64,000 bases of DNA from Xanthobacter sp. NM-25 (lineage in GTDB: Bacteria; Pseudomonadota; Alphaproteobacteria; Rhizobiales; Xanthobacteraceae). The notes below the pieces were generated by a model that did not search any database, had not been told where the DNA came from, and was given only the letters and a program-made list of their open reading frames with translations. Position numbers and translations under genes: made by a program. This document shows, piece by piece, positions 15,172-23,513 of the stretch. Within the stretch, counting starts at the first letter, position 1; each line of letters starts with the position of its first letter. The stretch covers positions 558,001 through 622,000 of the forward strand of contig NZ_JACBFS010000002.1 of NCBI RefSeq assembly GCF_022138605.1, written 5' to 3'.

Positions 15172-17516
15172 CCGAACAGGCCGTGGAGGAACCAGGTCGG
15201 CCGGCCGGCCTCCCGCCCGTAGAGGCCGGCCCGGAACAGCCAGAAGCGATGGCCGCTGGCGGTTTCGACCCGGAAATAGTCACGGGTGGGCAGATCCCCC
15301 GCCGTGCGCCACCATTCGGCGGCGATGCGCTCCGGCCCCTCCGCCCGCACCACCGGATGCAGCTGGCGCCGCCAGCGGAAGCGGATGGGCGGCCCATCGG
15401 GCACCTCGGCCACCGCCTCCACCGGCTCCGGCGCCTCCAGAAGCCGCAGCGGCCGCGCCGGCCCGGCCAGGTCGGGGCGCTCTTCTTCCGCACACCAGGA
15501 CTCCCTGAAGATCGCCCCATCCGCATCACAGTTCCCGCCCCCACCGGCGAGGAACAGTTGGGATGGCGGCTCAGCCATCCGTCCCGCGTCGACAGAAGCC
15601 ACAGCAGCGCCCGGCCCAATCGCCCGCAGCGGAGCCCGGTCCTCTGCAGCCGCCCCCTCCGCCGTCGCACCACCGCTCCCTCTCCCGCTTGCGGGGGAGG
15701 GTTGGGGAGGGGGAAAAGCCACAGCTTCCGCCGCTGCAGGAGCAGCACCAGCGCCCGGGCCAATCACCCGCAGCAACGCCCGGCCCTCTGCAGCCGCCCC
15801 ATCCTCCGTCGCACCGCCGCTCCCTCTCCCGCTTGCGGGGGAGGGTTGGGGTGGGGGAAGGGCCGCCGCTTCCGCCGCTGCAGGAGCAGCACCAGCGCCC
15901 GGCCCAATCGCCCGCAACGGCGCCCGGCCTGTTGCATCCGCCTCATCCCCCGCCGCACCACCGCTCCCTCTCCCGCTTGCGGGGGAGGGTTGGGGAGGGG
16001 GAAAAGCCACAGCTTCCGCCGCTGCAGGAGCAGCACCAGCGCCCGGGCCAATCACCCGCAGCAACGCCCGGCCCTCGGCATCTGCCCCGTCCTCCGTCGA
16101 CACCCCATTTTCTTCCCACCCGCCGATGCGCGCAGGTTGGGATACGGCCGGCGGCCGGAGCGGGACGGCGGGAGCGGACAAGACGTCGCGAAACGCGGTG
16201 GCGGGCGGGCCATCCCTCCATGGCGCCATGGCCGCCCCAGCCGGAGGCAGGGCCAGAGCGGCGGCGGCCTCGGCCCAGCCGCGCCGGCCCTGCGCCGGCA
16301 CCGGGGGGCAGGCCTCTTCCGGCAGGTGGCGGTCGGCCGGCACGAGGCGCTGCACCTGGGGGGCGCCGAAGCGGATGGCGAGGCGGTCCACCAGGCCATC
16401 CAAGGCCGCCGCGCGATCGGGCTCGGCGCCGAAGCCGTCCTGCTGGGCCGTGAGCGGGCCGGTCTCGCGCACGGCGAGGCGCAGCAGCTCGAAACCGAAG
16501 CCGGGCTCCAGGCTGGACAGGGTCGCCACCTTTTCCGCGAACAGGCGACGGATGGCCTCAGGCTCCCGCAGCGGCCGGCTGGTGCCGATGGCGAGCCGCG
16601 TTACCTTGCCATCCACCCGGAACAAGGTGAGATCCAGCCGCCGCGCGCCCACCCCGTGCCGCTCCAGCGCGCCGGACAAAGTGGTGGCGAGATGGGTGGC
16701 AAGGCCCAGCACGTCCTCCACCCGCTCCACCGGTTCCGGCAACGCCCGTTCGACGCAGAAGGCGGGCGGGGGAAAACGATAATCCACCGCCGTGGGCGCC
16801 CGCCCCAGGGCCTCGTCGAGACGGCGCAGCAGTTCCGCCCCGAAGCGGGCGGCCAGCGGTGCGCGGGGGGCGGCGCGCACGTCGTCGATCCGCCGGAAGC
16901 CGAGCCGGGCGAGGCTGTCCACCCGCGCCGGCTCAAGGCCCAAGGCAGCAAGCGGCAAGGGCGCCAGCACCGCGCCGAGGTCTTCGTCCGGCGGCACCAC
17001 CACGCCGCCCCGGCCGGCGGCGAAGCGGGCGAGGGCGAAGGCGGCGCCGGCGGTGGCCGCCAGTGCCGCCCGTCCGGTGAGGCCGGCGCCCGCCACCCGC
17101 CGCAGCAGATCGCGCACCAGCCCCTGTTCGCCGCCGAACAGATGGGTGCAGCCGGTGACGTCCAGCAGCAGCCCGTCGCGCCCTTCCAGGGCGATGAGGG
17201 GGGTATAGCGCTCACAGGCATCCGCCAGCTGAGCGAGCAGTCGGGCCACCGCCTGCGGCGCCTCCTCGCTCACCTCCAGCTCGGGATGGCGCGCCCGCGC
17301 GTCGGCCAGGGTGAGGCCGGGCTCAAGCCCGAGGGCAGTGGCCGCCCCATTGCCGGCGATGAGCCGCAGCGTGCCCTGCTGCAGCGCCACCACCACCCGG
17401 GGCGCCAGCCGTGCCTCAGGCGACAACGACCGTTCGATCCGGTCGGTGGCGAGATGGGGCAGGACGAGGCCCAGGTAGCGCCGCCCGGCCGCCGGGGTCG
17501 GATGGGGCGCGCTCAT
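15168..17516 (-). CDS. imuB: ImuB, Y-family polymerase-like SOS mutagenesis protein, enlarged by a repeat array
   Basis: A 782-residue protein, whereas the family is usually about 500-560. ImuB is a catalytically degenerate Y-family polymerase that links DnaE2 to the beta clamp and ImuA. The Y-family part (1-~400) begins RYLGLVLPHLATDRIER and shows LLLDVTGCTHLFGGEQGLVRDLLRR and the little-finger-like region near GRAPTAVDYRFPPPAF. The conserved C-terminus is RFRWRRQLHPVVRAEGPERIAAEWW...YFRVETASGHRFWLFRAGLYG. Between them (about 465-645) lies the 144-bp tandem repeat array, plus Pro/Ala-rich linker. ATG 17516 lies 101 bases inside the imuA 3' end; the GTGA at its own end couples to dnaE2. Confidence 0.93.
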   Translation of the reverse strand: MSAPHPTPAAGRRYLGLVLPHLATDRIERSLSPEARLAPRVVVALQQGTLRLIAGNGAATALGLEPGLTLADARARHPELEVSEEAPQAVARLLAQLADACERYTPLIALEGRDGLLLDVTGCTHLFGGEQGLVRDLLRRVAGAGLTGRAALAATAGAAFALARFAAGRGGVVVPPDEDLGAVLAPLPLAALGLEPARVDSLARLGFRRIDDVRAAPRAPLAARFGAELLRRLDEALGRAPTAVDYRFPPPAFCVERALPEPVERVEDVLGLATHLATTLSGALERHGVGARRLDLTLFRVDGKVTRLAIGTSRPLREPEAIRRLFAEKVATLSSLEPGFGFELLRLAVRETGPLTAQQDGFGAEPDRAAALDGLVDRLAIRFGAPQVQRLVPADRHLPEEACPPVPAQGRRGWAEAAAALALPPAGAAMAPWRDGPPATAFRDVLSAPAVPLRPPAVSQPARIGGWEENGVSTEDGADAEGRALLRVIGPGAGAAPAAAEAVAFPPPQPSPASGRGSGGAAGDEADATGRAPLRAIGPGAGAAPAAAEAAALPPPQPSPASGRGSGGATEDGAAAEGRALLRVIGPGAGAAPAAAEAVAFPPPQPSPASGRGSGGATAEGAAAEDRAPLRAIGPGAAVASVDAGRMAEPPSQLFLAGGGGNCDADGAIFRESWCAEEERPDLAGPARPLRLLEAPEPVEAVAEVPDGPPIRFRWRRQLHPVVRAEGPERIAAEWWRTAGDLPTRDYFRVETASGHRFWLFRAGLYGREAGRPTWFLHGLFG
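15580..16110. repeat. 144-bp (48-codon) tandem repeat array within imuB
   Basis: Equivalent points recur exactly 144 bp apart (GCTTCCGCC at 15724, 15868 and 16012; CAGCGCCCG at 15605 and 15749). There are three in-register copies, the first diverged at its left end, plus about 95 bp of a fourth. Each full unit carries the dispersed palindrome (about 15675-15713, 15820-15858, 15962-16001). Units 1 and 3 resemble each other (tail GGGGAGGGGGAAAAG), as do 2 and 4 (GGGCCAATCACCC), an ABAB pattern that implies a later 288-bp duplication. Since 144 is divisible by three, the imuB frame stays open. Confidence 0.92.
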
Positions 17517-18522
17517 GGCTGGTCTCCCCGACCAGCCGGAACCCGTCCGCCTCGATGCGCAGGGGCCATTCCCCGAGGGGGCCGAAGCGGTTGCGAGTGA
17601 GGCGGGCGCAGACGCACGGCGCACCGAGGCCGCCGAAGCCGTCCAGGGCCGGACTCGGCCGGGTGCGGATACGCCAGCGGGTGAGCGCCGCGCAGGGGGC
17701 CGGGTCCGCCTTGTGGCGCACCAGAAGGCCTAGCCGGTCGGAGCCGCGCGCGGCGAGGGAGAGACGCCGGGTGGCGGTGAGCGCCTCCGGCACCGGCGAC
17801 AGCACTTCCCCCAGCACCACCGACAGACCCGCGCATTTCAACCCCTCCTCCATCACGAACATCACGTCCTGCGGGCGCGGCACGCGCACCAGCAGCAGCG
17901 CCTCCGGCGGCAGGCCCAGCGCCGCCAGCCCCGGGCCGTAGAGCGCCCCCGCCTCCCACTGGGCGAACGCCTGCTGCACCACCAGCACCGGGCGCCGGAG
18001 CGCCCGCGCGCCCCGCGCCGCCAGGGCGAGGGCGAAGGCGCTGAGCGCCCCCTCCTCCCCCGGCCCGGCCGCCACCTCGTGCAGCGCGCCCCACCGGAAC
18101 CCGCCGCCGAGCGCCCCATCCACGGCCGGCACGCCCAAAGCGAGCGGAGGCGGGTCACCGAAGGGCCGGGGGGGCGCGATGGCGGCCGGAACCGCAGGCA
18201 CCGGGGACCGAGGCGGGGCGCCACCTTCCCCGGCAGGTCCGGGGCGCCCTGATGGGCTGTGCCCATCGCCCGCGTCCGGCTGAGGGGGTGGGGGTGTTGA
18301 AGCGGCACACATGCCGCCTTCAGAGCCGGCCACCAGCTCCGCCGTCGCCTGGGCCACCGGCCCGCCACCGATCGCTCCACCGATCGTCCCTTGGATCGGG
18401 GCCCGGGTCTGTGGCAGCTCCTGCGTCCGGGACGGCGGGGTAACGCCGCGCTCGATGGCGGAAATGATGCCGCGCAAACGCGCGAGATCGGCCGCGGTGC
18501 GGGATGCGCGCGGAATGCTCAT
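17416..18522 (-). CDS. imuA: ImuA, RecA-like SOS mutagenesis protein
   Basis: A 368-residue protein. The RecA-fold part runs from about residue 120: LGVPAVDGALGGGFRWGALHEVAAG, PVLVVQQAFAQWEAGALYGPGLAALGL and LLVRVPRPQDVMFVMEEGLKC. ImuA interacts with ImuB and supports DnaE2-dependent translesion synthesis. Residues ~40-118 form a Pro/Gly-rich, probably disordered linker. It is first in the operon and its 3' end overlaps imuB by 101 bases. ATG 18522 lies 19 bases downstream of a LexA box, so induction by DNA damage is expected. Confidence 0.9.
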   Translation of the reverse strand: MSIPRASRTAADLARLRGIISAIERGVTPPSRTQELPQTRAPIQGTIGGAIGGGPVAQATAELVAGSEGGMCAASTPPPPQPDAGDGHSPSGRPGPAGEGGAPPRSPVPAVPAAIAPPRPFGDPPPLALGVPAVDGALGGGFRWGALHEVAAGPGEEGALSAFALALAARGARALRRPVLVVQQAFAQWEAGALYGPGLAALGLPPEALLLVRVPRPQDVMFVMEEGLKCAGLSVVLGEVLSPVPEALTATRRLSLAARGSDRLGLLVRHKADPAPCAALTRWRIRTRPSPALDGFGGLGAPCVCARLTRNRFGPLGEWPLRIEADGFRLVGETSHERAPSDPGGRAALPGPRPAPSRHRPDRTVVVA

Positions 18523-18541
18523 GACGGCCCAACCGCCTCGT

Positions 18542-18556
18542 GTTCACTATTTGTTC
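18542..18556 (-). promoter_or_regulatory. LexA (SOS) box of the imuA-imuB-dnaE2 operon
   Basis: GTTC (18542-18545), seven bases, GTTC (18553-18556): an exact match to the direct-repeat LexA box known from alphaproteobacteria. It sits 20-34 bases upstream of the imuA start, where the repressor would block transcription. Confidence 0.9.
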
Positions 18557-18643
18557 TAGATAGATTCCGGAACCCGAGGCGGGAGTCAAGGCTCTCGTCC
18601 CGCCCGTGGTAAACGCCCCGCCACTCCCTCAATTGACAAGCGC

Positions 18644-18659
18644 TTCACCTATAGGTGAA
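18644..18659. promoter_or_regulatory. Perfect 16-bp palindrome upstream of the nitronate monooxygenase gene
   Basis: TTCACCTATAGGTGAA is fully self-complementary and begins 5 bases after a -35-like TTGACA (18633-18638), covering the expected promoter spacer. The regulated gene starts at 18782. No regulator gene is adjacent, so the protein that binds here must be encoded elsewhere. Confidence 0.6.
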
Positions 18660-18781
18660 CCTGGAAGCAAAGGTGGATCGGAGCAACCTGCCGCCCCGAT
18701 ACCGGACCCGGAAACGGCAGGCTCCTGAAGCAGAACACCCGCGCGGCGGCCATCCGGCATGCCGCCATGGAGAGGAAACAG

Positions 18782-19753
18782 ATGTCCCTGCCCGCGCTGT
18801 TCCACGGCCGCCTGGCCGTGCCCGCCATCGCCGCCCCCATGTTCCTGGTCTCGGGGCCGGACCTCGTCACCGAGACCTGCCGCGGTGGCATCGTCGGCAC
18901 CTTTCCGGCCCTGAATGCCCGCAGCACCGCGCTTTATCGCGACTGGCTCGACGACATCGCCGCCCGCACCGCGCCCCCTTCCGGCAGCGCACCGTTCGGC
19001 GTCAACCTCATCGTCCACAAGACCAACACCCGCCTGGAGGCGGACCTGGCGGTGACGGTGGAGAAGAAGGTGCCGATCGTCATCACCTCCCTCGGCGCCG
19101 CGCGCGAGGTGGTGGATGCGGTGCACAGCTATGGCGGGCTGGTGTTCCATGATGTCATCAGCCGCCGCCACGCGGAGAAGGCGGCCGCGGCGGGGGTGGA
19201 TGGCATCATCGCCGTGTGCGCCGGCGCCGGCGGCCATGCCGGCACCCTGAGCCCGTTCGCGCTGCTCGGCGAGATCCGCCGCGTGTTCGACAAGACCCTG
19301 ATCCTGTCCGGCGCCATGTCCACCGGCGCCCATATCGCCGCCGCCGAGGTGATGGGCGCCGACCTCGCCTATCTGGGCACCCGCTTCATCGCCACCCGCG
19401 AGAGCCTCGCCGCCGAGGACTTCAAGCAGATGATGCTCGCCGCCGCCGCCGAGGACATCATCTATACGGACGCCATCTCCGGGGTGAACGCCAATTTCAT
19501 GAAGCCGTCCCTGGTGCGCGCCGGGCTCGATCCCGCCAACCTCGTCCGCCACGGCAATCTGGACATGGGCAACGAGGCCAAGGCCTGGCGGGACGTGTGG
19601 TCGGCCGGGCACGGGGTGGGCGCCATCACCGATATTCCCGCCGCCGCGGATCTGTGCGCCCGCCTCGCCCGCGAATATGACGCCGCCCTCGCGGCGGTGA
19701 GCGCCCGCCAGGCCGCCCGCAAGCGCCACCCGGACATCGCCGCCGTCTCCTGA
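18782..19753 (+). CDS. Nitronate monooxygenase (2-nitropropane dioxygenase family)
   Basis: A 323-residue FMN-dependent TIM-barrel enzyme, expected to oxidise alkyl nitronates. Family features are the opening VPAIAAPMFLVSGPDLVTETCRGGIVGTFPALNAR, GVNLIVHKTNTR, IAVCAGAGGHAGT (phosphate and flavin site, with the catalytic-region His of GGHAG) and AAAEVMGADLAYLGTRFIAT. The length is normal. An ATG 15 bases upstream is also open, but GGAGAGGA is correctly spaced from 18782. The gene stands alone, with a palindromic operator upstream and a convergent CoA-transferase gene downstream. Confidence 0.9.
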   Translation: MSLPALFHGRLAVPAIAAPMFLVSGPDLVTETCRGGIVGTFPALNARSTALYRDWLDDIAARTAPPSGSAPFGVNLIVHKTNTRLEADLAVTVEKKVPIVITSLGAAREVVDAVHSYGGLVFHDVISRRHAEKAAAAGVDGIIAVCAGAGGHAGTLSPFALLGEIRRVFDKTLILSGAMSTGAHIAAAEVMGADLAYLGTRFIATRESLAAEDFKQMMLAAAAEDIIYTDAISGVNANFMKPSLVRAGLDPANLVRHGNLDMGNEAKAWRDVWSAGHGVGAITDIPAAADLCARLAREYDAALAAVSARQAARKRHPDIAAVS

Positions 19754-19791
19754 TGCCCCCGCGCGGCGCTTGGGCGCCAGGCCACCGGCAC

Positions 19792-19822
19792 AAAAAAAGC
19801 CGGAGAGACCAAGCTCTCCGGC
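19792..19822 (-). terminator. Terminator for the CoA-transferase gene
   Basis: Read on the reverse strand, a 9-bp stem (GCCGGAGAG/CTCTCCGGC) with a 6-base loop is followed by seven T. It lies 150 bp past the CoA-transferase stop and 38 bp past the convergent monooxygenase stop. A second perfect hairpin, GGCGCCGG (19943-19950) with CCGGCGCC (19958-19965), lies just after the CoA-transferase stop but lacks a T-run. Confidence 0.8.
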
Positions 19823-19972
19823 CAGACCGTGGCCGCGCGGCACAAGTTCTGCGCGGCCCGGGAGGATCCATGTCCAAGGGTCATGAGCATGACTCATGGG
19901 GACCTTGGGTCAAGCCCGCCCAGTGCTTGAGCGGACCCGCTTGGCGCCGGCCAAAGACCGGCGCCGATGGCG

Positions 19973-21496
19973 TCAGGCGGCGGGCTCGGCCACCTTATGG
20001 GCCGCCACCGCATGCATGGAGCCGGTCTCGCGGGCCCGCACATGCCAGGACAGGGCCTCTTCGATGAGGTGCGGGGTGTGCCCGCCCCGGGCCACCGCGC
20101 GGCCGAAATAATCCTCGATTTCGTCGCGGAAGCTCGGGTGCACGCAATTGTCGATGATCACCCGCGCCCGCTCCCGCGGCGCCAGCTCGCGCAGGTCGGC
20201 GAGGCCCACTTCGGTGATGAGGATGTCCACGTCGTGCTCGGTGTGGTCCACATGGCTGGCGAACGGCACCACCGAGGAGATGGCCCCGCCCTTGGCGATG
20301 GACTTGGTGACGAACACCGACAGATAAGCGTTGCGGGCGAAATCCCCCGAGCCGCCGATGCCGTTCATCATGTGGGTGCCACCCACGTGGGTGGAGTTCA
20401 CATTGCCGTAAATGTCGAACTCGAGCGCGGTGTTGATTCCGATGATGCCAAGCCGGCGGATGATCTCCGGATGGTTGGAGATTTCCTGCGGACGCAGGAT
20501 GAGGCGCGACTTGTAATCGGTGATCTTCGGCATCACCTCGTCGTGCTTGGCCTTCGACAGGGTGATGGACGAGCCGGAGGCGAAGTTCAGCTTACCGGCG
20601 TCGAACAGGTCGAAGGTCGAATCCTGGAGCACCTCGGAATACATGGTGAGGTCATAGAACGGGCTCTCGATGAAGCCGTGCATGACCGCGTTGGCGATGG
20701 TGCCGATGCCGGCCTGCAGCGGCTGGAGGCGCTCGGTGAGCCGGCCGATCTTCACCTCGTGCTTCAAGAACTCCATCAGATGCGCGGCGATGGCCGCGGT
20801 CTCCTGGTCCGGCGGCAGCACGGTGGATGCGGAATCGAGCTTCTCCGTCACCACGATGGCGGCGATCTTCTCCGGCGGGATCGGGATGAAGGGCAGGCCC
20901 ACCCGGCTCTCGGGGGCCACCACCGGGATCGGCTCGCGGAACGGGCGGCGGGTGGGAATATAGATGTCGTGCAGCCCCTCCAGCTCCGCCGGCTGGGTCA
21001 GGTTGATCTCGATGATCACCTTGTCCGCCAGAATGGCGAAGGTGGCCGAATTGCCCACCGAGGTGGTGGGCACGATACCGCCCGACGCGGTAATGCCCAC
21101 CGCCTCGATCACCGCCACGTCGATGGGTCCGAGCTGGTGGGTGCGCAGGTGCTCCACCGTCTCGGACAGGTGCTGGTCGACGAACATCACCTCGCCGGTA
21201 TTGATGGCCTTGCGCAGGCCGGGATCGGCCTGAAAGGGAATGCGGCGCGACAACAGGTGGGCTTCCGCCATCTGCTTGTCGAGATCGTTGCCCAGCGAGG
21301 CGCCGGTGATGAGGGTGATCTTCATCGGCTCGGTCTTGGCCCGGGCGGCCAGCGCCACCGGCACGGCTTTCGCCTCGCCGGCCCGGGTGAAGCCGCTCAT
21401 GCCGACGATCATGCCGTCCTTGATGAGGCTCGCGGCCTCCTCGGCGGAAACGATCTTGTCGCGCAGAGAGGCGAGGCGAATACGGTCCTGAGGCAT
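19973..21496 (-). CDS. Succinyl-CoA:acetate CoA-transferase (acetyl-CoA hydrolase family)
   Basis: A 507-residue family I CoA-transferase. It moves CoA between acetyl-CoA and succinate or a similar acid through a glutamyl-CoA intermediate. The likely active-site Glu is in FYDLTMYSEVLQDS, following GIGTIANAVM. The conserved GNVNSTHVGGTHMMNGIGGSGDFARNAY is also present. The length and these motifs match AarC/Cat1-type enzymes better than simple hydrolases. The gene is apparently monocistronic, with its own terminator. It would link acetate, acetyl-CoA and the TCA cycle, fitting a PHB-storing organism. Confidence 0.88.
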   Translation of the reverse strand: MPQDRIRLASLRDKIVSAEEAASLIKDGMIVGMSGFTRAGEAKAVPVALAARAKTEPMKITLITGASLGNDLDKQMAEAHLLSRRIPFQADPGLRKAINTGEVMFVDQHLSETVEHLRTHQLGPIDVAVIEAVGITASGGIVPTTSVGNSATFAILADKVIIEINLTQPAELEGLHDIYIPTRRPFREPIPVVAPESRVGLPFIPIPPEKIAAIVVTEKLDSASTVLPPDQETAAIAAHLMEFLKHEVKIGRLTERLQPLQAGIGTIANAVMHGFIESPFYDLTMYSEVLQDSTFDLFDAGKLNFASGSSITLSKAKHDEVMPKITDYKSRLILRPQEISNHPEIIRRLGIIGINTALEFDIYGNVNSTHVGGTHMMNGIGGSGDFARNAYLSVFVTKSIAKGGAISSVVPFASHVDHTEHDVDILITEVGLADLRELAPRERARVIIDNCVHPSFRDEIEDYFGRAVARGGHTPHLIEEALSWHVRARETGSMHAVAAHKVAEPAA

Positions 21497-21585
21497 GGCG
21501 TCGTCCCGGGGTTTCCTCGATTAGGTTGGTTCGCGCATACCCACCGTCACGCCGTCATCGGAATTCGACTTAAGACAAAGTCGCC

Positions 21586-22356
21586 TCAGGCGGTAATGCA
21601 GACGGGCAAGCCATGCGCGTCCTGTTCCGGTGGATCAGGAAAGCGCAAAGCCTTGCCATATGCCACTCTTTTCGCCGTCCAGGCGCAGGCGCAGGCGTCG
21701 ATCAGGTCGTCCAGCCCTGCCTTGAGCGCAAGGGCGGCTTGCGCTGTGAGCGCATCAATCGGCAGACCTTCGGCCTCCAGCAAGCCCTTGCGCAAATCCA
21801 GGCCCGCCGGATTCGGGCGGTTCTTCACCTTCTTGGCCTGGCGCACGGGACTGCATCCGTTCATGGCCCAGAAGGCCACTTCCGGATGGCACTCATGCAC
21901 AAAGGGCAAGAGCTCCGGACGCGACCGCAGCAGCGCGTCCACTTCCATGATCTTCGGAAAAATGTGAAAGCACTGCTTGGCCACCGCCCGGGGCGGGTTG
22001 GATGTGGCGCGGGCGGCCGCGCAGGCCGCGCGGTAGCGGGTCGCCTCGTCCACCCCGGCGCGCACCCCCGCTTCCACCGCCGCCCGGGCCGGCACCGAAA
22101 ACACCGAGGATTGCCGCGGCCCGAGGTTGGGCCGCGCCAGCCGTTCCGCGGTGCGCCCCTTCGGCCCCACCGTTTCCGGCAGGCCGATGGGCATGTCGAT
22201 GGCGATCATGGGGAGCGCCGCCGGCGCGCCGGCGTCGAGCAGGTCCTCCAGCCGGGCGATGCGGCTCAGCTGCAGGGCGCCGGCACCATCCCAACGGGCG
22301 CAGATCCAGCCGCCGCGGCAACCGTCGAGGCCGATGAAGGCCCGTGACGGCATCAT
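21586..22356 (-). CDS. DUF429 family protein (RNase H-fold, predicted nuclease)
   Basis: About 256 residues. The opening FIGLDGCRGGWICARW is the first strand of the DUF429 RNase H-like fold with its acidic residue. MIAIDMPIGLPE carries a second conserved Asp, followed by RLARPNLGPRQSSVFSVPAR and HECHPEVAFWAMNG. These acidic positions are the basis for the nuclease prediction; no reaction has been shown to my knowledge. The start is uncertain: GTG-ATG-ATG follow in series right after the extensin-like gene stop, and ATG 22356 best suits the GAGG upstream. It is probably cotranscribed with that gene. Confidence 0.8.
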   Translation of the reverse strand: MMPSRAFIGLDGCRGGWICARWDGAGALQLSRIARLEDLLDAGAPAALPMIAIDMPIGLPETVGPKGRTAERLARPNLGPRQSSVFSVPARAAVEAGVRAGVDEATRYRAACAAARATSNPPRAVAKQCFHIFPKIMEVDALLRSRPELLPFVHECHPEVAFWAMNGCSPVRQAKKVKNRPNPAGLDLRKGLLEAEGLPIDALTAQAALALKAGLDDLIDACACAWTAKRVAYGKALRFPDPPEQDAHGLPVCITA

Positions 22357-22359
22357 CAC

Positions 22360-23415
22360 TCAATCCTCGCCCGGCTTGGCCTGGGGCAACGGCATGGGCG
22401 AAGCCTGGGGAACGGGGGCGTTATAATATTTCCGCTTGGCGATGGACCCGGTTTCCAGCCCGCTGCCATGGGCAGACGGCGCATAGGACATGGGTCCCGG
22501 CGGCCGCAGGCCCTGCGGCCCCACATCCCACCCCGGCGGCAATTGGGCCGGCGGCAGCGGCGCCTGCGAGCTGGGGGCCGGCGCGGGATAGCTCTGGGGC
22601 GGATAGGATTGGGGCGGGTAGACCGGAGGCGGCTCCGCCTTCACCGGCAGCGGCTCCGGCTGCTGCTGGGGCGCCATCACCGCCGGTTCCGCCATCGGCG
22701 GCGCCGCCGCCATGGGGGGCACGTTGGGCGCCGGCATGGGACGCGGCGCGGGCTTGCAGATCATGCGACCCTTGGCGTGGCGCATGAGATCCACATGAAT
22801 ATGGTCGTAGTGGAAGATGTTGGAGCCCGGCGCCAGCACCGTGGTGAAACGCTCGCACGCACCTGCCTGCACCTGCAGCAGGAAGCCGCGCTCCTCCGCT
22901 GTGCCCTTCCAGCCGTTCTTCACCGTGATCCAGCGGCCATCGGCGGTGCGGAAGGCGCCCACATCGAGGGCGTTGCCAAAGGCGTGCTCGGAGATTTTCG
23001 CGCCCGCCTGACCATTCATGGTGCGGCAGGAATAAGACGACATCTGGCGGATCGCCACCACCGGCTGGCCGAGCCAGGCCATGGCGGCGGGCTCCACCAC
23101 CTCCTTCACCCAGGCATCGGTCTCCCGGATAACCGGGCAGGCCAGCCGCGCGGACGGTTCCACCACGACATTGCCTTCGGCGAAGGCGCTGACGCGGAAT
23201 GGATACTCCATGCCGCACGACCCATTGCCGTCAATCGCGGGCAATGGCTCCATGAAGGCGGAAGGCACCACGCCCTTCTCCGCCAAGCACTGCTCCTCGG
23301 CCTCGACGCGCCAGGCCTCACGGCCGCTATCGCCGAAGCGGCAGCCGGTGAGGAGCCCCATGCACACGAGCGGAGCGACAAGATACCAGGAAACGCCGCG
23401 CATCATGCGCCGCAC
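22360..23415 (-). CDS. Extensin-like (D,D-peptidase-fold) lipoprotein
   Basis: A 351-residue exported protein. The lipobox LLTGC puts the acylated Cys near residue 25. The extensin-like C domain follows at about 40-225, with SYSCRTMNGQAGAKISEHAFGNALDVGAF and IFHYDHIHVDLMRH. The SEHxxxxxxD and HxH residues match the zinc ligands of the related D-alanyl-D-alanine peptidases, so cell-wall cleavage is plausible. The last ~125 residues are rich in Pro, Gln, Ala and Tyr (PPVYPPQSYPPQSYP), probably a disordered, wall-spanning tail. It is followed directly by the DUF429 gene. Confidence 0.82.
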   Translation of the reverse strand: MRRMMRGVSWYLVAPLVCMGLLTGCRFGDSGREAWRVEAEEQCLAEKGVVPSAFMEPLPAIDGNGSCGMEYPFRVSAFAEGNVVVEPSARLACPVIRETDAWVKEVVEPAAMAWLGQPVVAIRQMSSYSCRTMNGQAGAKISEHAFGNALDVGAFRTADGRWITVKNGWKGTAEERGFLLQVQAGACERFTTVLAPGSNIFHYDHIHVDLMRHAKGRMICKPAPRPMPAPNVPPMAAAPPMAEPAVMAPQQQPEPLPVKAEPPPVYPPQSYPPQSYPAPAPSSQAPLPPAQLPPGWDVGPQGLRPPGPMSYAPSAHGSGLETGSIAKRKYYNAPVPQASPMPLPQAKPGED

Positions 23416-23513
23416 ACTGGCCGATGCGATCTTGCGAACAGGTTAAGGACCAGCCGATTTGCCGCCGCCGACGGCGGATTCCCTCCGCCGCCGTGTCCTC
23501 ATCCACGCCAGCA

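Noticed and set aside
15580..16110. CRISPR-like appearance of regularly spaced palindromes in imuB.
   Set aside because: The whole 144-bp unit repeats, including the would-be spacers, and it is in frame. No cas genes are present.
19943..19965. Second hairpin as the main terminator of the CoA-transferase gene.
   Set aside because: It has perfect arms but no T-run; the T-tailed hairpin at 19792-19822 is the better terminator.
19967..21967. Long open frame antisense to the CoA-transferase gene.
   Set aside because: No motifs, and it spans a terminator and an intergenic gap; the opposite strand encodes a full family I CoA-transferase.
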